Below, piece after piece: positions 6,394 to 15,418 of a stretch of 48,446 bases of DNA. The stretch is taken from assembly GCA_964370755.1 (NCBI GenBank), contig CAYJKL010000007.1:1-48446 (forward strand), in the 5' to 3' direction. The position numbers and the translations under genes are program-made. This stretch comes from CAKOSP01 sp964370755. GTDB lineage: Bacteria > Bacillota_I > Bacilli_A > RF39 > UBA660. Under the pieces are notes generated by a model. The model had not been told where the DNA came from, ran no database searches, and saw nothing but the letters and a program-made list of their open reading frames with translations. Positions within the stretch are counted from its first letter, which is position 1, and the number at the start of each line of letters is the position of its first letter.

Positions 6394-9300
6394 ATGAATA
6401 CATTTGAATCAAACTTTCATAACTATGGATTATATTTGGAAAGTAAATATTTAGAAAGTTTTACGAAATTAAAAAACTTTTTAGAAAGTTCTAATACTGA
6501 TAATTATTTTAGTAATCTAATTGGCATAGCCGGAGAAAACGAAGAACTGATGGCATATGCTTTGTTAGATGCAAAAAATAGATATCCAGCTGATAAATTA
6601 TCAGCCTTATTACCTGCTGGTGCTAATGTAGATGAAATTTCCAATCTAGGTAAAATATTTTCAATTGATGGTTGTAATTTAGAAATTTTTCATGACGATT
6701 CATTGAAAGATGTTTGCTATTTTGAAATAACTAATAAGAATCAACCTGATAATACAATTATTAATATTGATGATATATTAGGAAATAGTAAAATAGATAT
6801 TGAAAATTTATGTAAATCAGTTGAAAATGATGAATTTAAGAAATATATGATTCTAGATAATATGACTAGATTTAATGACCTTCACCCTCAGAATATATAT
6901 TCAATTACAGACTCTATTAAAGATGATGAAGTTAAATTAGACATTATTTCTGAATATTTGAATAAAAATGATAAGGAATCGTTACATATAGCATTAAATG
7001 TTGTTAAGAATTTATCTAGCGATCAACATAAAATTGATTTTCTTGAGAATAATAATTTATCACAAACTTTAAAAAATAGAGATATGGTTAATATTATATC
7101 TTCTTTAAGTAACGATATGAACAAAATTAATTTGCTGAATAATGAACAATTTGGAGGTCATATTGAAGAAAAAGATAAACTAAATATTATTTCGTCTTTT
7201 AAAAGTGACCAACATAAACTTGATTTTTTAAATAAATTTGATCTTACAGAAGAAATAAATTATCCTTCTATTATAGATATTATTCTTTCAATTGAAAATG
7301 ATAATATAAAAAAAGATATTATATTTAATGAAAAGTTTAGTGGTATTTTGCTTGAAAAGTTTAGTGGTTCTTTTGATAATAAGAAAAATATTATAAAAGT
7401 TATAGAATCTATTAATGATGATAAAATAAAATTACAAATTATAGAAGACGAAAATATTATGCCGATGGTTGATAGTTTTAATAGCCTTGGAGATTTGGTC
7501 GCTTCTATAAAAAGTGATGATGTAAAAATGGGTTGCTTAGCTAATAGTACCCTACTCGAACATATACAAAAAGATAAATTAAGTTTTGTTATAAAATCTT
7601 TTAATAACGAGCTGATAAAAAAAGAACTTCTCTGTTCTCCTTTATTACATAACTTAAGTGATAAATCTATATCTAGTATTTTAAATACTATTACGGATGA
7701 TAATATAATTATAGATGTACTTGAGAATATTAAAATTAATGCTGGAATTGATTCTAACAAGCTTTGCAAAATTATATGTAATATTAGTAATGATAAACTA
7801 AAAACAACTATCTTAACAGATACTCATATACTAGATAATAGTGCTGAGCATATAACTAACTTATTTTTATCTATAGATGATCAGTCTTTAATGGAAACTT
7901 TATTACTTGATCCTAATATTGTTAAATCGCTGGATAATAATGGATTGTTTATTATTTTATATAATATTCGCAGCGATGATATTATAAATAAATTAATTAC
8001 GAATAATGATGTCTATAATATCTTAGAAAGTTCTGAAATAGCTAAGGTTATTAGTAAACTTTCTGATGATAGATTTATTACACAGATATTAGAGAATAGT
8101 GAAATCTCACAAAAAATCAAATATGAAGATATGAGTTATATTTTTTCGAGTTTAAAAAGCGATAATACTAGACTTCAACTTTTAGAGGGTCTAGACATCA
8201 CTTTATTAGATTCTCAGACTATTTCTAATATAGTTAATTCTTTTAGGGATGAAAAATATAAAGAACAATTATTATCTGATCATAAATATCTTTCGGTATT
8301 GTCTGCTGAAGACTTAACTAAAAGTTTATTACTTATTTCTAATGATGAAATAAAAAGTAGATTTATTATTAATGAAAAGATATGTCAACAGCTAGAAAAT
8401 ACTCATAATGTATTTATTGTAGTAAATTCAATAAAAGACGATGCATGTAAAGTGAAATTTTTTAATTCTAAAGAAGCTACTGAATTTGTTACTCATCCAG
8501 AATTAATTACTTTAATATCTAACCTATCTGATGATTTATTGAAAATTGATTACTTGCATATGGCTAAAGATGATTCGGATTTTACACTTATATTTGAATC
8601 TATTACAAATTTTTCTTTTAAAAACACTATTACTAAGATGAAAAATTTAAATGTAGATGATGAGATAAAAAAAGATTATATTATGAGTTTTTTGAAAAAT
8701 AAGGGAATGGAAATTTCAATAATTGATAGAAATGATGATAATTTTTTCGATGTTATTGATAAAATTAGCGATTATACTAAGAGACTTGAAAATTCAAACT
8801 CTCAAGAAGTAAGAACTTTAAAAAATTTATTTATGCAACATATGCTTACTCACCCTACTCCTTATGAATATTTAGATAAGGTAGAAAAAATATTTTTGAA
8901 AAATCATCTTCCTTACTTTGCTAAAGCTTTTTCTATATTCCGTATAATGAATCAGGATTTATTAGAAAAATGTGAACGCTTTGCAACTATTTCGCCTGCT
9001 TTGAAACAAAGTAAAAGTGCGTTTCGCCGAGAATTAATTTTATTTTCTGATCTAGTTAAGGTATCTTTTGGTTCAAATAACAGAAATGTTAAAAATTATT
9101 TAAAAGATTTGAAGATAGGATATGATTTATTTTCTAAAGCGCTTGATGATGATAAGTTGATAGTTAGTTTTAGTGAAAATGAGAAAAGTATTTATAATGA
9201 ATATGTAAAAAAATTAGAAGTCATACATAATAATATGCAAGAAAATAGCGCTATTATAAGTTTTGATGGCAAAAGCGCTAGTGAAATCTTGGATTTATTC

Positions 9301-10917
9301 CGAAATGAGAACATTAATAAATCTGAGCTTAATGATATAATTTTTAAAAAGTTTTTTCATTTTTCTGGATTTAAAAACATCGAAGATGTAGAATACTATA
9401 TGACTGAAAAAATAAAAGAAAGAGAAAACAAAAACATTGAGGCTTCATCAAAAGAATTTTCTTTAAAAAGCGGTGATTTAATTAAGGGTGCAGGTCATAT
9501 ATGTTATTTGAATAATATTTTGCAAAACGGGTCTGTTTCGAAAGAGTTTTTTGGAACAGCACTAAACAGTGACTATACACCTCTTGATACTGATTTAAGT
9601 ATGATTTTAGAAGATATTAAAGATCCAAGCGAAATAAAGAGATACCCTGCTGATAGCTATGGAAATGTTTTATTTGTCCTTAAAAATGACGGTAGATTTT
9701 TATTAACTAGAGATGGTGAGCAAGAATATCAAGTTAAAAATAGTGATTTAAATAAAACTGAGTTATTTTGCACAGGAGTTACTGGAAAATCTCATTATGG
9801 TATAAGAACTGGATTTGCTTCAAGTGAAATTGATTTTATGATAGCAAAATGGGATGAAGATAAAGTAAAACTTGAAATTGTTAAGAATGGATTTTATATT
9901 CCTGTAGTTGATATTAATATGAATTTAATTTTTTCTTATAATGATTATTTAGAACTAAAAAGTAGGTTAAATGGTTTAAGTTACTATGAATCTAGTAATT
10001 ATGATATAAGTAATGATTTATATTTTAATTCTATCGAAGATGAAAAAGAAGAAATTAGTAAGGAAATAGATAAAATTACTAATATTAAGAATACTTTAAA
10101 TAATTCAATTAACAATGTTTTAGAAGAATTTAATATTACTAAAGGTTCTTTAGGAGATATATCTAGTGGAACTTATCAAATTTTCGATACAGGTTCTACA
10201 AATAGATGTACTAATGTACCTGGTGACAGTGATTTCGATTTAATTTTAAAACTTGATAATTTAGTTATGAATGATACTGAATCTTTAACTGCTATAAAAA
10301 ATAAATTAAAAAACATCTTTACTGAAGTTGATGAAATGGTTATTACTGGTAATGGAGATTTTAGAATCAAAGGCGCTAATTTAGCTGAACTTGATGAGAA
10401 AATTGATGTTGATATATCATTTTCAATTAAAACAGATAAACTTAACTATACTACTGAGCAGTGTTTAGAAGATAGATATAACACGATTAAAAAAGAACAT
10501 CCTGATAAATATATAGACGTTTTAGCAAATATAGTTTATGCTAAGAAATTTTTAAAGGAAAAACATATATATAAGTCTGCTAGGTCTGCTGTGCCCGATG
10601 GTGGTATGGGAGGCGTTGGAGTTGAGAACTGGATTTTACAAAATGGTGGTTCATTTAAAAATGCTGTAGAAAGTTTTATGAGTGTTGCTAATGGAAAAAC
10701 GTTTGAAGAGTTTTGTAGACATTACTCTGTATGGGATTTTGGAGAAAATCATATGTCAATTCAAAAAGGAACTTATCTTCATGATAATTTTGTTGCAAAT
10801 AATATGAGCGAAGCGGGTTATGATAAAATGAAAAAAGAGTTTAGTAAATTACTTAATTTAGAACATGAAAATACTACTATGCTTGAAAATACTAATTCTG
10901 ATGAAATGGTTAGATAA
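6394..10917 (+). CDS. Giant helical-repeat protein with C-terminal OAS/CCA-type nucleotidyltransferase domain
   Basis: 1507 residues, no signal peptide or membrane helix, so probably cytoplasmic. Residues ~140-750 hold roughly 16-18 degenerate repeats of about 33-36 residues, each with a core like SIKSDDVKMGCL or SFKSDQHKLDFL (helix, S-[IFL]-x-[SDN]-D, K, hydrophobics). Residues ~1040-1200 look beta-rich. Residues ~1265-1345 carry a polymerase-beta nucleotidyltransferase signature: G1267-S1268, then D1280-F-D1282, and a third carboxylate in IDVDISF (D1338/D1340). A later GGMGGVGVENWILQNGGSF block (~1403-1421) resembles the GG-SGY-ELL-GSF element of archaeal CCA-adding enzymes and OAS relatives. 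It probably transfers a nucleotide to an RNA, protein or small molecule; the substrate is unknown. The repeats may sense or bind a partner. Single-gene unit with its own promoter and terminator. Confidence 0.85.
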   Translation: MNTFESNFHNYGLYLESKYLESFTKLKNFLESSNTDNYFSNLIGIAGENEELMAYALLDAKNRYPADKLSALLPAGANVDEISNLGKIFSIDGCNLEIFHDDSLKDVCYFEITNKNQPDNTIINIDDILGNSKIDIENLCKSVENDEFKKYMILDNMTRFNDLHPQNIYSITDSIKDDEVKLDIISEYLNKNDKESLHIALNVVKNLSSDQHKIDFLENNNLSQTLKNRDMVNIISSLSNDMNKINLLNNEQFGGHIEEKDKLNIISSFKSDQHKLDFLNKFDLTEEINYPSIIDIILSIENDNIKKDIIFNEKFSGILLEKFSGSFDNKKNIIKVIESINDDKIKLQIIEDENIMPMVDSFNSLGDLVASIKSDDVKMGCLANSTLLEHIQKDKLSFVIKSFNNELIKKELLCSPLLHNLSDKSISSILNTITDDNIIIDVLENIKINAGIDSNKLCKIICNISNDKLKTTILTDTHILDNSAEHITNLFLSIDDQSLMETLLLDPNIVKSLDNNGLFIILYNIRSDDIINKLITNNDVYNILESSEIAKVISKLSDDRFITQILENSEISQKIKYEDMSYIFSSLKSDNTRLQLLEGLDITLLDSQTISNIVNSFRDEKYKEQLLSDHKYLSVLSAEDLTKSLLLISNDEIKSRFIINEKICQQLENTHNVFIVVNSIKDDACKVKFFNSKEATEFVTHPELITLISNLSDDLLKIDYLHMAKDDSDFTLIFESITNFSFKNTITKMKNLNVDDEIKKDYIMSFLKNKGMEISIIDRNDDNFFDVIDKISDYTKRLENSNSQEVRTLKNLFMQHMLTHPTPYEYLDKVEKIFLKNHLPYFAKAFSIFRIMNQDLLEKCERFATISPALKQSKSAFRRELILFSDLVKVSFGSNNRNVKNYLKDLKIGYDLFSKALDDDKLIVSFSENEKSIYNEYVKKLEVIHNNMQENSAIISFDGKSASEILDLFRNENINKSELNDIIFKKFFHFSGFKNIEDVEYYMTEKIKERENKNIEASSKEFSLKSGDLIKGAGHICYLNNILQNGSVSKEFFGTALNSDYTPLDTDLSMILEDIKDPSEIKRYPADSYGNVLFVLKNDGRFLLTRDGEQEYQVKNSDLNKTELFCTGVTGKSHYGIRTGFASSEIDFMIAKWDEDKVKLEIVKNGFYIPVVDINMNLIFSYNDYLELKSRLNGLSYYESSNYDISNDLYFNSIEDEKEEISKEIDKITNIKNTLNNSINNVLEEFNITKGSLGDISSGTYQIFDTGSTNRCTNVPGDSDFDLILKLDNLVMNDTESLTAIKNKLKNIFTEVDEMVITGNGDFRIKGANLAELDEKIDVDISFSIKTDKLNYTTEQCLEDRYNTIKKEHPDKYIDVLANIVYAKKFLKEKHIYKSARSAVPDGGMGGVGVENWILQNGGSFKNAVESFMSVANGKTFEEFCRHYSVWDFGENHMSIQKGTYLHDNFVANNMSEAGYDKMKKEFSKLLNLEHENTTMLENTNSDEMVR

Positions 10918-10950
10918 GAAAAAAGAAGCAAGCGCTTCTTTTTCTTATCT
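10912..10950. terminator. Bidirectional terminator between convergent genes
   Basis: A long hairpin, AGATAAG-A6-GAAGC (10912-10929) against GCTTC-T5-CTTATCT (10934-10950), loop AAGC, one bulged A. U/A tracts inside the stem serve both directions. It contains the stop codons of both the giant gene (10915-10917) and the HPt-receiver gene (10945-10947). Confidence 0.85.
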
Positions 10951-11709
10951 ATTAAAAGTTTTTTCTACTACTCTTGTAAGTTCTTCTGTTCCAAATGGTT
11001 TACTAAGCATATCTACTATAGGATAAGTAAATGCTTTTTTGATAGTATCTTCACTTTCATCACCTGTAATAATAGACACATTTATATCTTTGAATAATTC
11101 TTTTTCTTTTAAATACTCAAGTATATCAAATCCACTTATATCCGGCATATTTAGATCTAGCAATATCATTTTAATACCTTTAAAATTATTATCAATGTAT
11201 TTTTTAGCTTCTGTTCCATCATTACATACGCTAACTTTGTAATTTTCTTCTAGTTTTTTTACTATTAAATTAGTAATAAGCTCTGAATCATCAATAACAA
11301 ATATTGTTTCTCTATCTACATTTGAAAATGACACTATTTCATCATCTGCTTCTTCATATAGATAACTTTTTACTACATCTTCCATACTTTTTACACTACT
11401 TAGTAAGTGGATATAATCTTCACTTATAAATTTTTGATTATCTTCTTTTCCAGCTACTTCATGTTTGTATGCTACTTCAGCGATATCAGTAAAACCTAAA
11501 TATCTTGCATCACTTTTTATTGAGTGAGCAAATACCGCATAATTAGCAAAATCATTTTTCGATTTTGCATTTTCGAGTCTTTCTTTTTTCGTCTCTATTC
11601 CATCTAGAAAATCTACCATAGTTTCATTATAGGTTTCTAAATCTCCGAATAATTCAATACTTTTTTCAACGTCAACATTGTGACTTTTTAAAAACTTAAC
11701 ATCTTTCAT
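10945..11709 (-). CDS. HPt-receiver two-domain phosphorelay protein
   Basis: 254 residues. Residues ~10-120 form a histidine phosphotransfer domain, with His62 in FAHSIKSDARYLG. Residues ~135-252 form a receiver domain with all key residues: D140-D141, phosphoacceptor D185 in LLDLNMPD, T215 in ITGDES, and K237 in SKPF. No DNA-binding or enzymatic output domain and no membrane part, so it should relay phosphate or act by protein-protein contact. HPt before receiver in one short protein is uncommon. No histidine kinase is nearby. The ATG at 11709 follows AGGTAGGGA. Confidence 0.9.
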   Translation of the reverse strand: MKDVKFLKSHNVDVEKSIELFGDLETYNETMVDFLDGIETKKERLENAKSKNDFANYAVFAHSIKSDARYLGFTDIAEVAYKHEVAGKEDNQKFISEDYIHLLSSVKSMEDVVKSYLYEEADDEIVSFSNVDRETIFVIDDSELITNLIVKKLEENYKVSVCNDGTEAKKYIDNNFKGIKMILLDLNMPDISGFDILEYLKEKELFKDINVSIITGDESEDTIKKAFTYPIVDMLSKPFGTEELTRVVEKTFNR

Positions 11710-11732
11710 AATATAATCCCTACCTTAAATTT

Positions 11733-11738
11733 ATTATA
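11733..11738 (-). promoter_or_regulatory. Extended -10 promoter element of the HPt-receiver gene
   Basis: On the minus strand TGATATAAT, with TATAAT at 11738-11733. No convincing -35 at 17 nt. Confidence 0.45.
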
Positions 11739-11790
11739 TCATAAAAAAAGTACAAATATACAAGTATTTATTCATTTTTTTACCAAGAGT

Positions 11791-11828
11791 AAAAAAAAGT
11801 GCAAATTATATATAAATAATTTACACTT
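11791..11828 (-). terminator. Terminator of the 11833 gene
   Basis: A 13-bp stem (11797-11809 with 11816-11828, one G-U pair) is followed on the minus strand by a U run encoded by A 11791-11796. Confidence 0.8.
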
Positions 11829-11832
11829 GAAT

Positions 11833-13586
11833 CTATTTTATTTTGTAAATGTTATTCCACTCACCTGTTCCGCTTAAAAAGATATTTGACTTAAGATAAA
11901 TTATAGGTCTAATTCCTAAACTATTAAACTGAACATTACGCAAATAACCAGTAGAAAACACAGTCCAGCATTGAGCATCATTATTCATACCAAACCCGAA
12001 AGGAGAACCTAGCCAATAACTACTATTTGTATATAAATAGTTATTAGTAGTACCATTGGCAGTGCCAGCTACTAGACCAGCCATCACTGCTTCATCTGCA
12101 GATAACAGTCCTACTTTTTTAGATATTGCTCCATTGCCATTTATATCATCATCTACTGTATATGCATCTGTTTTATTAGAACAAGTTAATTCAGGCCCAC
12201 TTCCACCTGGACCGAGTATGTTATTTGATGCAGTTATCCTAGCTGCTGTTCCGTATAGTGTAGGATTTTGTCCAAGTCCATTTCCAAGATAACTTCCGTT
12301 AGCTGAAGCAAAATATAGATTATGATATCCACTTTTCGCTAAAGTTCTATCGTAACAAAATAGGTTGTCTTCTATTTGTGAATCCACACTACTCATAGCA
12401 TTTGTGTACCATGACTCTAATTCTGTTTTTATTCTACTTGATGTTCCTAATCCGTGTAGTTCGTTTTCTGTAAACATATACCCCACATATGCATTGTTAT
12501 TTGTTGGTGAATTAAATCGATTTGCGCCTATTTGTGTTTCACTTCCAGTCATTACTACTGCCTGTGATTCTGTTGGTGCTGTAGTACCACTATAAAGTAG
12601 TTTTAAAGATCCGTCTCCTGCTATACTTACTATTCTCCAGTATATCCCATTAAATAGCAACCAGTTATTATCTACTGCACCTCTATAATAATATGCTGTT
12701 CCGTATGTGTCTGGCGCTGCAAACATACCATCATTTGTGTCTGCCACTTGTGTAAAGTCAGGTTCCCCTTTTGCTGTTATTGTAGTTTGACCACCGTTTT
12801 GTCCAAGTATATAATCTTTTGCAATCACATTATGCTCTTCAATATTAATTTCACTATCAAATAATGTATTACTTACATCTGATAAACCAGATGTATCATA
12901 TAAATAAACTTTAACTTGCCAGTTATGAGTAAGACTTGTGTTAGTTGATATAGTGTGGGCTTTAGCAAGCTCTATACTACCAGAATAATTTGTTAAATCA
13001 AAACCTGTTATTGAGCCAGCTGTTACTCTTGTTAAACCATCTAAACTTGTAATTTCTTCTCCTGAAGGATTATAAAACTTAACAATTATTTTAGCAGTTG
13101 GAGTTGTTGTNNNNNNNNNNNNNNNNNNNNNNNNNNNNNNNNNNNNNNNNNNNNNNNNNNNNNNNNNNNNNNNNNNNNNNNNNNNNNNNNNNNNNNNNNN
13201 NNNNNNNNNNCTTCTCCTGAAGGATTATAAAACTTAACAATTATTTTAGCAGTTGGAGTTGTTGTTCCATCTAAATAATTGTTCACTTTTACATTATAAT
13301 ATAAATCATACGTAGTATCTATAATTACATCTGCTGTAAGAGTTACATCAGATGACATATCTACTAGAGTATAATTAGTTCCACTTACATCAGTAGGTCC
13401 ACTTATACTTCTTACGTGTTCAAGAGTATAACCGTCTCCTGCTATTACCTGTGCACTTGCATTTCCATCAGTTGTTACTAATGTATCATTTGACATAAAT
13501 GAATACGACAGTCCAATAGTTGTTAAAAGTACTGCGATAACCATAAGTGGTAATGTAAATCTATTTTTGTATAAAAATTGTTTCAT
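11833..13586 (-). CDS. Large exported protein with C-terminal FISUMP/DUF6273-like domain, interrupted by an N gap
   Basis: One gene split by a run of N. The N-terminus (KNRFTLPLMVIAVLLTTIGL, then SYSFMS) is a signal or anchor segment like those of SipW-processed proteins. A beta-rich region follows, then a C-terminal domain with YWRIVSIAGDGSLKLLYSGT and GSPFGF...GIRPIIYL, a pattern I associate with FISUMP/DUF6273-type lectin-like surface domains. Collapsing the 55-bp duplicated edges and the Ns gives 1599 nt, 532 codons plus stop, with no frameshift. The paralogue at 47113-48446 matches closely except in the last 45 or so residues before the terminus. A GTG at 12828 is only an internal codon. 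AGGAG upstream supports the ATG at 13586. Confidence 0.8.
13056..13265. repeat. Identical 55-bp sequences on both sides of the N gap (assembly overlap)
   Basis: Bases 13056-13110 and 13211-13265 are identical, ending and starting exactly at the gap. This is what two overlapping contig ends look like when a scaffolder joins them without merging. Confidence 0.9.
13111..13210. other. Scaffold gap, 100 N
   Basis: Exactly 100 N, a conventional placeholder length. The flanking identity suggests the true gap is zero or negative. Confidence 0.99.
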
Positions 13587-13613
13587 GTAAGTTATCTCCT
13601 GTATTATAGTAAA

Positions 13614-13642
13614 ATTTTATCATAAATAGGAATATTTAACAA
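13614..13642 (-). promoter_or_regulatory. Promoter of the 13586 gene
   Basis: On the minus strand TTGTTA (13642-13637), 17-nt spacer, TAAAAT (13619-13614). Confidence 0.65.
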
Positions 13643-13661
13643 TAGTTTTAAGCATAAAAAT

Positions 13662-13688
13662 AAAAAAAATAGAGTTTTGTATACTCTA
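13662..13688 (-). terminator. Terminator of the cps-galE operon
   Basis: TAGAGT (minus strand, 13688-13683) pairs with ACTCTA (13675-13670), followed by eight U residues (A 13662-13669). The galE stop codon TAG forms part of the stem. Confidence 0.85.
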
Positions 13689-14696
13689 ATTTTTATCACT
13701 ATTAATTATAAATTCGTATGCACTTTTGCACATTTTATCTACATCGTATTTAGCTTCCCAGTTAAGCTCATTTCTTGCTTTATCACAGTTTGCATAAAAC
13801 TCTGCGATATCACCAGCTCTTCTTGGAGCAAATTTATAATTTAATTTTAAATTATTTACTTTTTCAAAAGATGATATTATGTCCATTACACTTAGGCCAT
13901 TTCCTGTACCTAAGTTATAAACGAAATATCCACTTTTTTCTTTTTCTAATTTTTCAAGTGCGCATACATGAGCCTTTGCAAGGTCCATTATATGCAGGTA
14001 ATCTCTTACACCAGTTCCATCTTTAGTATCGTAGTCATCACCAAATACATTTAAGCATTCAAGCTCCCCAGTTGCTACTTTTGCTATAAAAGGCATAAGG
14101 TTTGCTGGAATTCCTTCAGGGTCTTCACCAAGAAGTGTACTATCATGAGCTCCTACTGGATTAAAGTATCTAAATATCATTATATTAAATGAATTATCTG
14201 ATGCGTATAAATCCTCTAGAACTTTTTCAACAAATAATTTACTTGTTGCATAAGGATTAGTAGTATCCCCTGTTTTCATAGTTTCAACATAAGGTATAGG
14301 ATTTTTTTCTCCATATACAGTTGCAGTACTACTAAATACAAGTGATTTTATATCAAATTCTTTCATTGCAGTTACTAAGTTAAGTACTGTACTGACATTA
14401 TTAATATAATATTCTACTGGTTTAACAGTGCTGTCCCCTACTGCTTTATAAGCAGCAAAGTCCATTACTACATCTATCTTGTTTTCTTTAAATATTTTTC
14501 TAAGTATATCTGTGTCAATCATATCTCCTTCATAAAAGGTAATATCTTTTCCTGTTATTTTAGATATATTTTTAAGAACATTAGGTTTACTATTACTAAA
14601 GTTATCTAGACCTACTACTTCATGACCAGCCTCTATTAACTCAACTGCTGTGTGAGATCCAATATAACCAGTAACTCCCGTAATAAATATTTTCAT
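13686..14696 (-). CDS. galE: UDP-glucose 4-epimerase
   Basis: Interconverts UDP-glucose and UDP-galactose using bound NAD, supplying UDP-galactose for capsule or exopolysaccharide. 336 residues, the usual length. NAD-binding GVTGYIGSH at 7-15; catalytic SST at 122-124; YATSK with Tyr149 and Lys153; later LMPFIA, GTGVRDYLH and YNLGTG blocks typical of GalE. Its ATG shares a base with the stop of cpsB (TAATG), so it is the last gene of the cpsC-cpsD-cpsB-galE operon. Confidence 0.96.
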   Translation of the reverse strand: MKIFITGVTGYIGSHTAVELIEAGHEVVGLDNFSNSKPNVLKNISKITGKDITFYEGDMIDTDILRKIFKENKIDVVMDFAAYKAVGDSTVKPVEYYINNVSTVLNLVTAMKEFDIKSLVFSSTATVYGEKNPIPYVETMKTGDTTNPYATSKLFVEKVLEDLYASDNSFNIMIFRYFNPVGAHDSTLLGEDPEGIPANLMPFIAKVATGELECLNVFGDDYDTKDGTGVRDYLHIMDLAKAHVCALEKLEKEKSGYFVYNLGTGNGLSVMDIISSFEKVNNLKLNYKFAPRRAGDIAEFYANCDKARNELNWEAKYDVDKMCKSAYEFIINSDKN

Positions 14697-15418
14697 TATT
14701 TAGCCTCTACTTCATATTTTTTACTTTTAAGTATTTTTTCGATATTTCTATCACTTAAAAGATTAAATTTTTCTAAACCTATTTTTCTAATTAGTTTTTT
14801 CTTAATTTTCGGAAATTTATTTAATACTGTGTCATCACTATGTAAATCTAAACTAAGTACGTATACAATATTTTTCTTAAGAAATTTATTAGCACATTTT
14901 TTAGCTTTTTTACCGTGAATACCCACAAATGATCCATAATTACATTGAATTAATACTCCCTTATCAATTATAGGTTTAATTCTATCTGGCTTCACTTGAT
15001 AATAAATGTATCTTTCAGGATGCGCTAAGATAGGTACAAAACCTTTTTTGATAAGTGCGTCTAAGTAATCATATATTACTGGAAAAAACACATCAAAAGG
15101 AAACTCAACAAGTACATATTTAGTTCCTTTTAATGTAGCGATTTTTCCAGATTTAATTCTCGAAGCTACTTTATCATCAATCATGACTTCATTACCTAAA
15201 TGAAGTCTAATATTTGAATTAAGTTTTTTAATTTCTTTAAGAATTTTTTCCTTCTTCTCGTTATCTGTTGTATATTTCTTCTCTGGAAAAAAGTGAGGTG
15301 TTAATACCATCTCATCAAATCCAAGTTCAGCTACTTTTTCAAGCAACTCACTAGTTTCTTCTATACTTCTTGCACCGTCATCAACCCCATAGATTAAGTG
15401 TGAATGTATGTCTTTCAT
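14696..15418 (-). CDS. cpsB: CpsB/YwqE-type tyrosine phosphatase (PHP domain)
   Basis: Manganese-dependent phosphotyrosine phosphatase that removes phosphate from the capsule tyrosine kinase. 240 residues, typical. PHP metal-binding motifs: DIHSHLIYGVDDGA at 3-16 (His5, His7), TPHFFPEKKY near 40-49, LHLGNEVM, LAHPERY and SLDLHSDD near the C-terminus. It lies between the kinase gene and galE, overlapping each by one base. Confidence 0.93.
   Translation of the reverse strand: MKDIHSHLIYGVDDGARSIEETSELLEKVAELGFDEMVLTPHFFPEKKYTTDNEKKEKILKEIKKLNSNIRLHLGNEVMIDDKVASRIKSGKIATLKGTKYVLVEFPFDVFFPVIYDYLDALIKKGFVPILAHPERYIYYQVKPDRIKPIIDKGVLIQCNYGSFVGIHGKKAKKCANKFLKKNIVYVLSLDLHSDDTVLNKFPKIKKKLIRKIGLEKFNLLSDRNIEKILKSKKYEVEAK

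Noticed and set aside
7260..7769. 169-codon minus-strand ORF opposite the giant gene
   Set aside because: It lies wholly within the repeat region of the plus-strand gene, is a low-complexity Ser/Ile/Leu translation and has no ribosome site.
11833..12020. Diversity-generating retroelement variable region in the two paralogous C-termini
   Set aside because: The variable patch differs by a codon in length and has many third-position synonymous C/T and G/T changes, not the adenine-only pattern from a shared template. No reverse transcriptase or template repeat is in the window.
12828..13586. Two separate genes or a frameshifted pseudogene at the N gap
   Set aside because: Merging the identical 55-bp edges gives one uninterrupted 532-codon frame, and the apparent GTG start at 12828 is an internal valine conserved in context.
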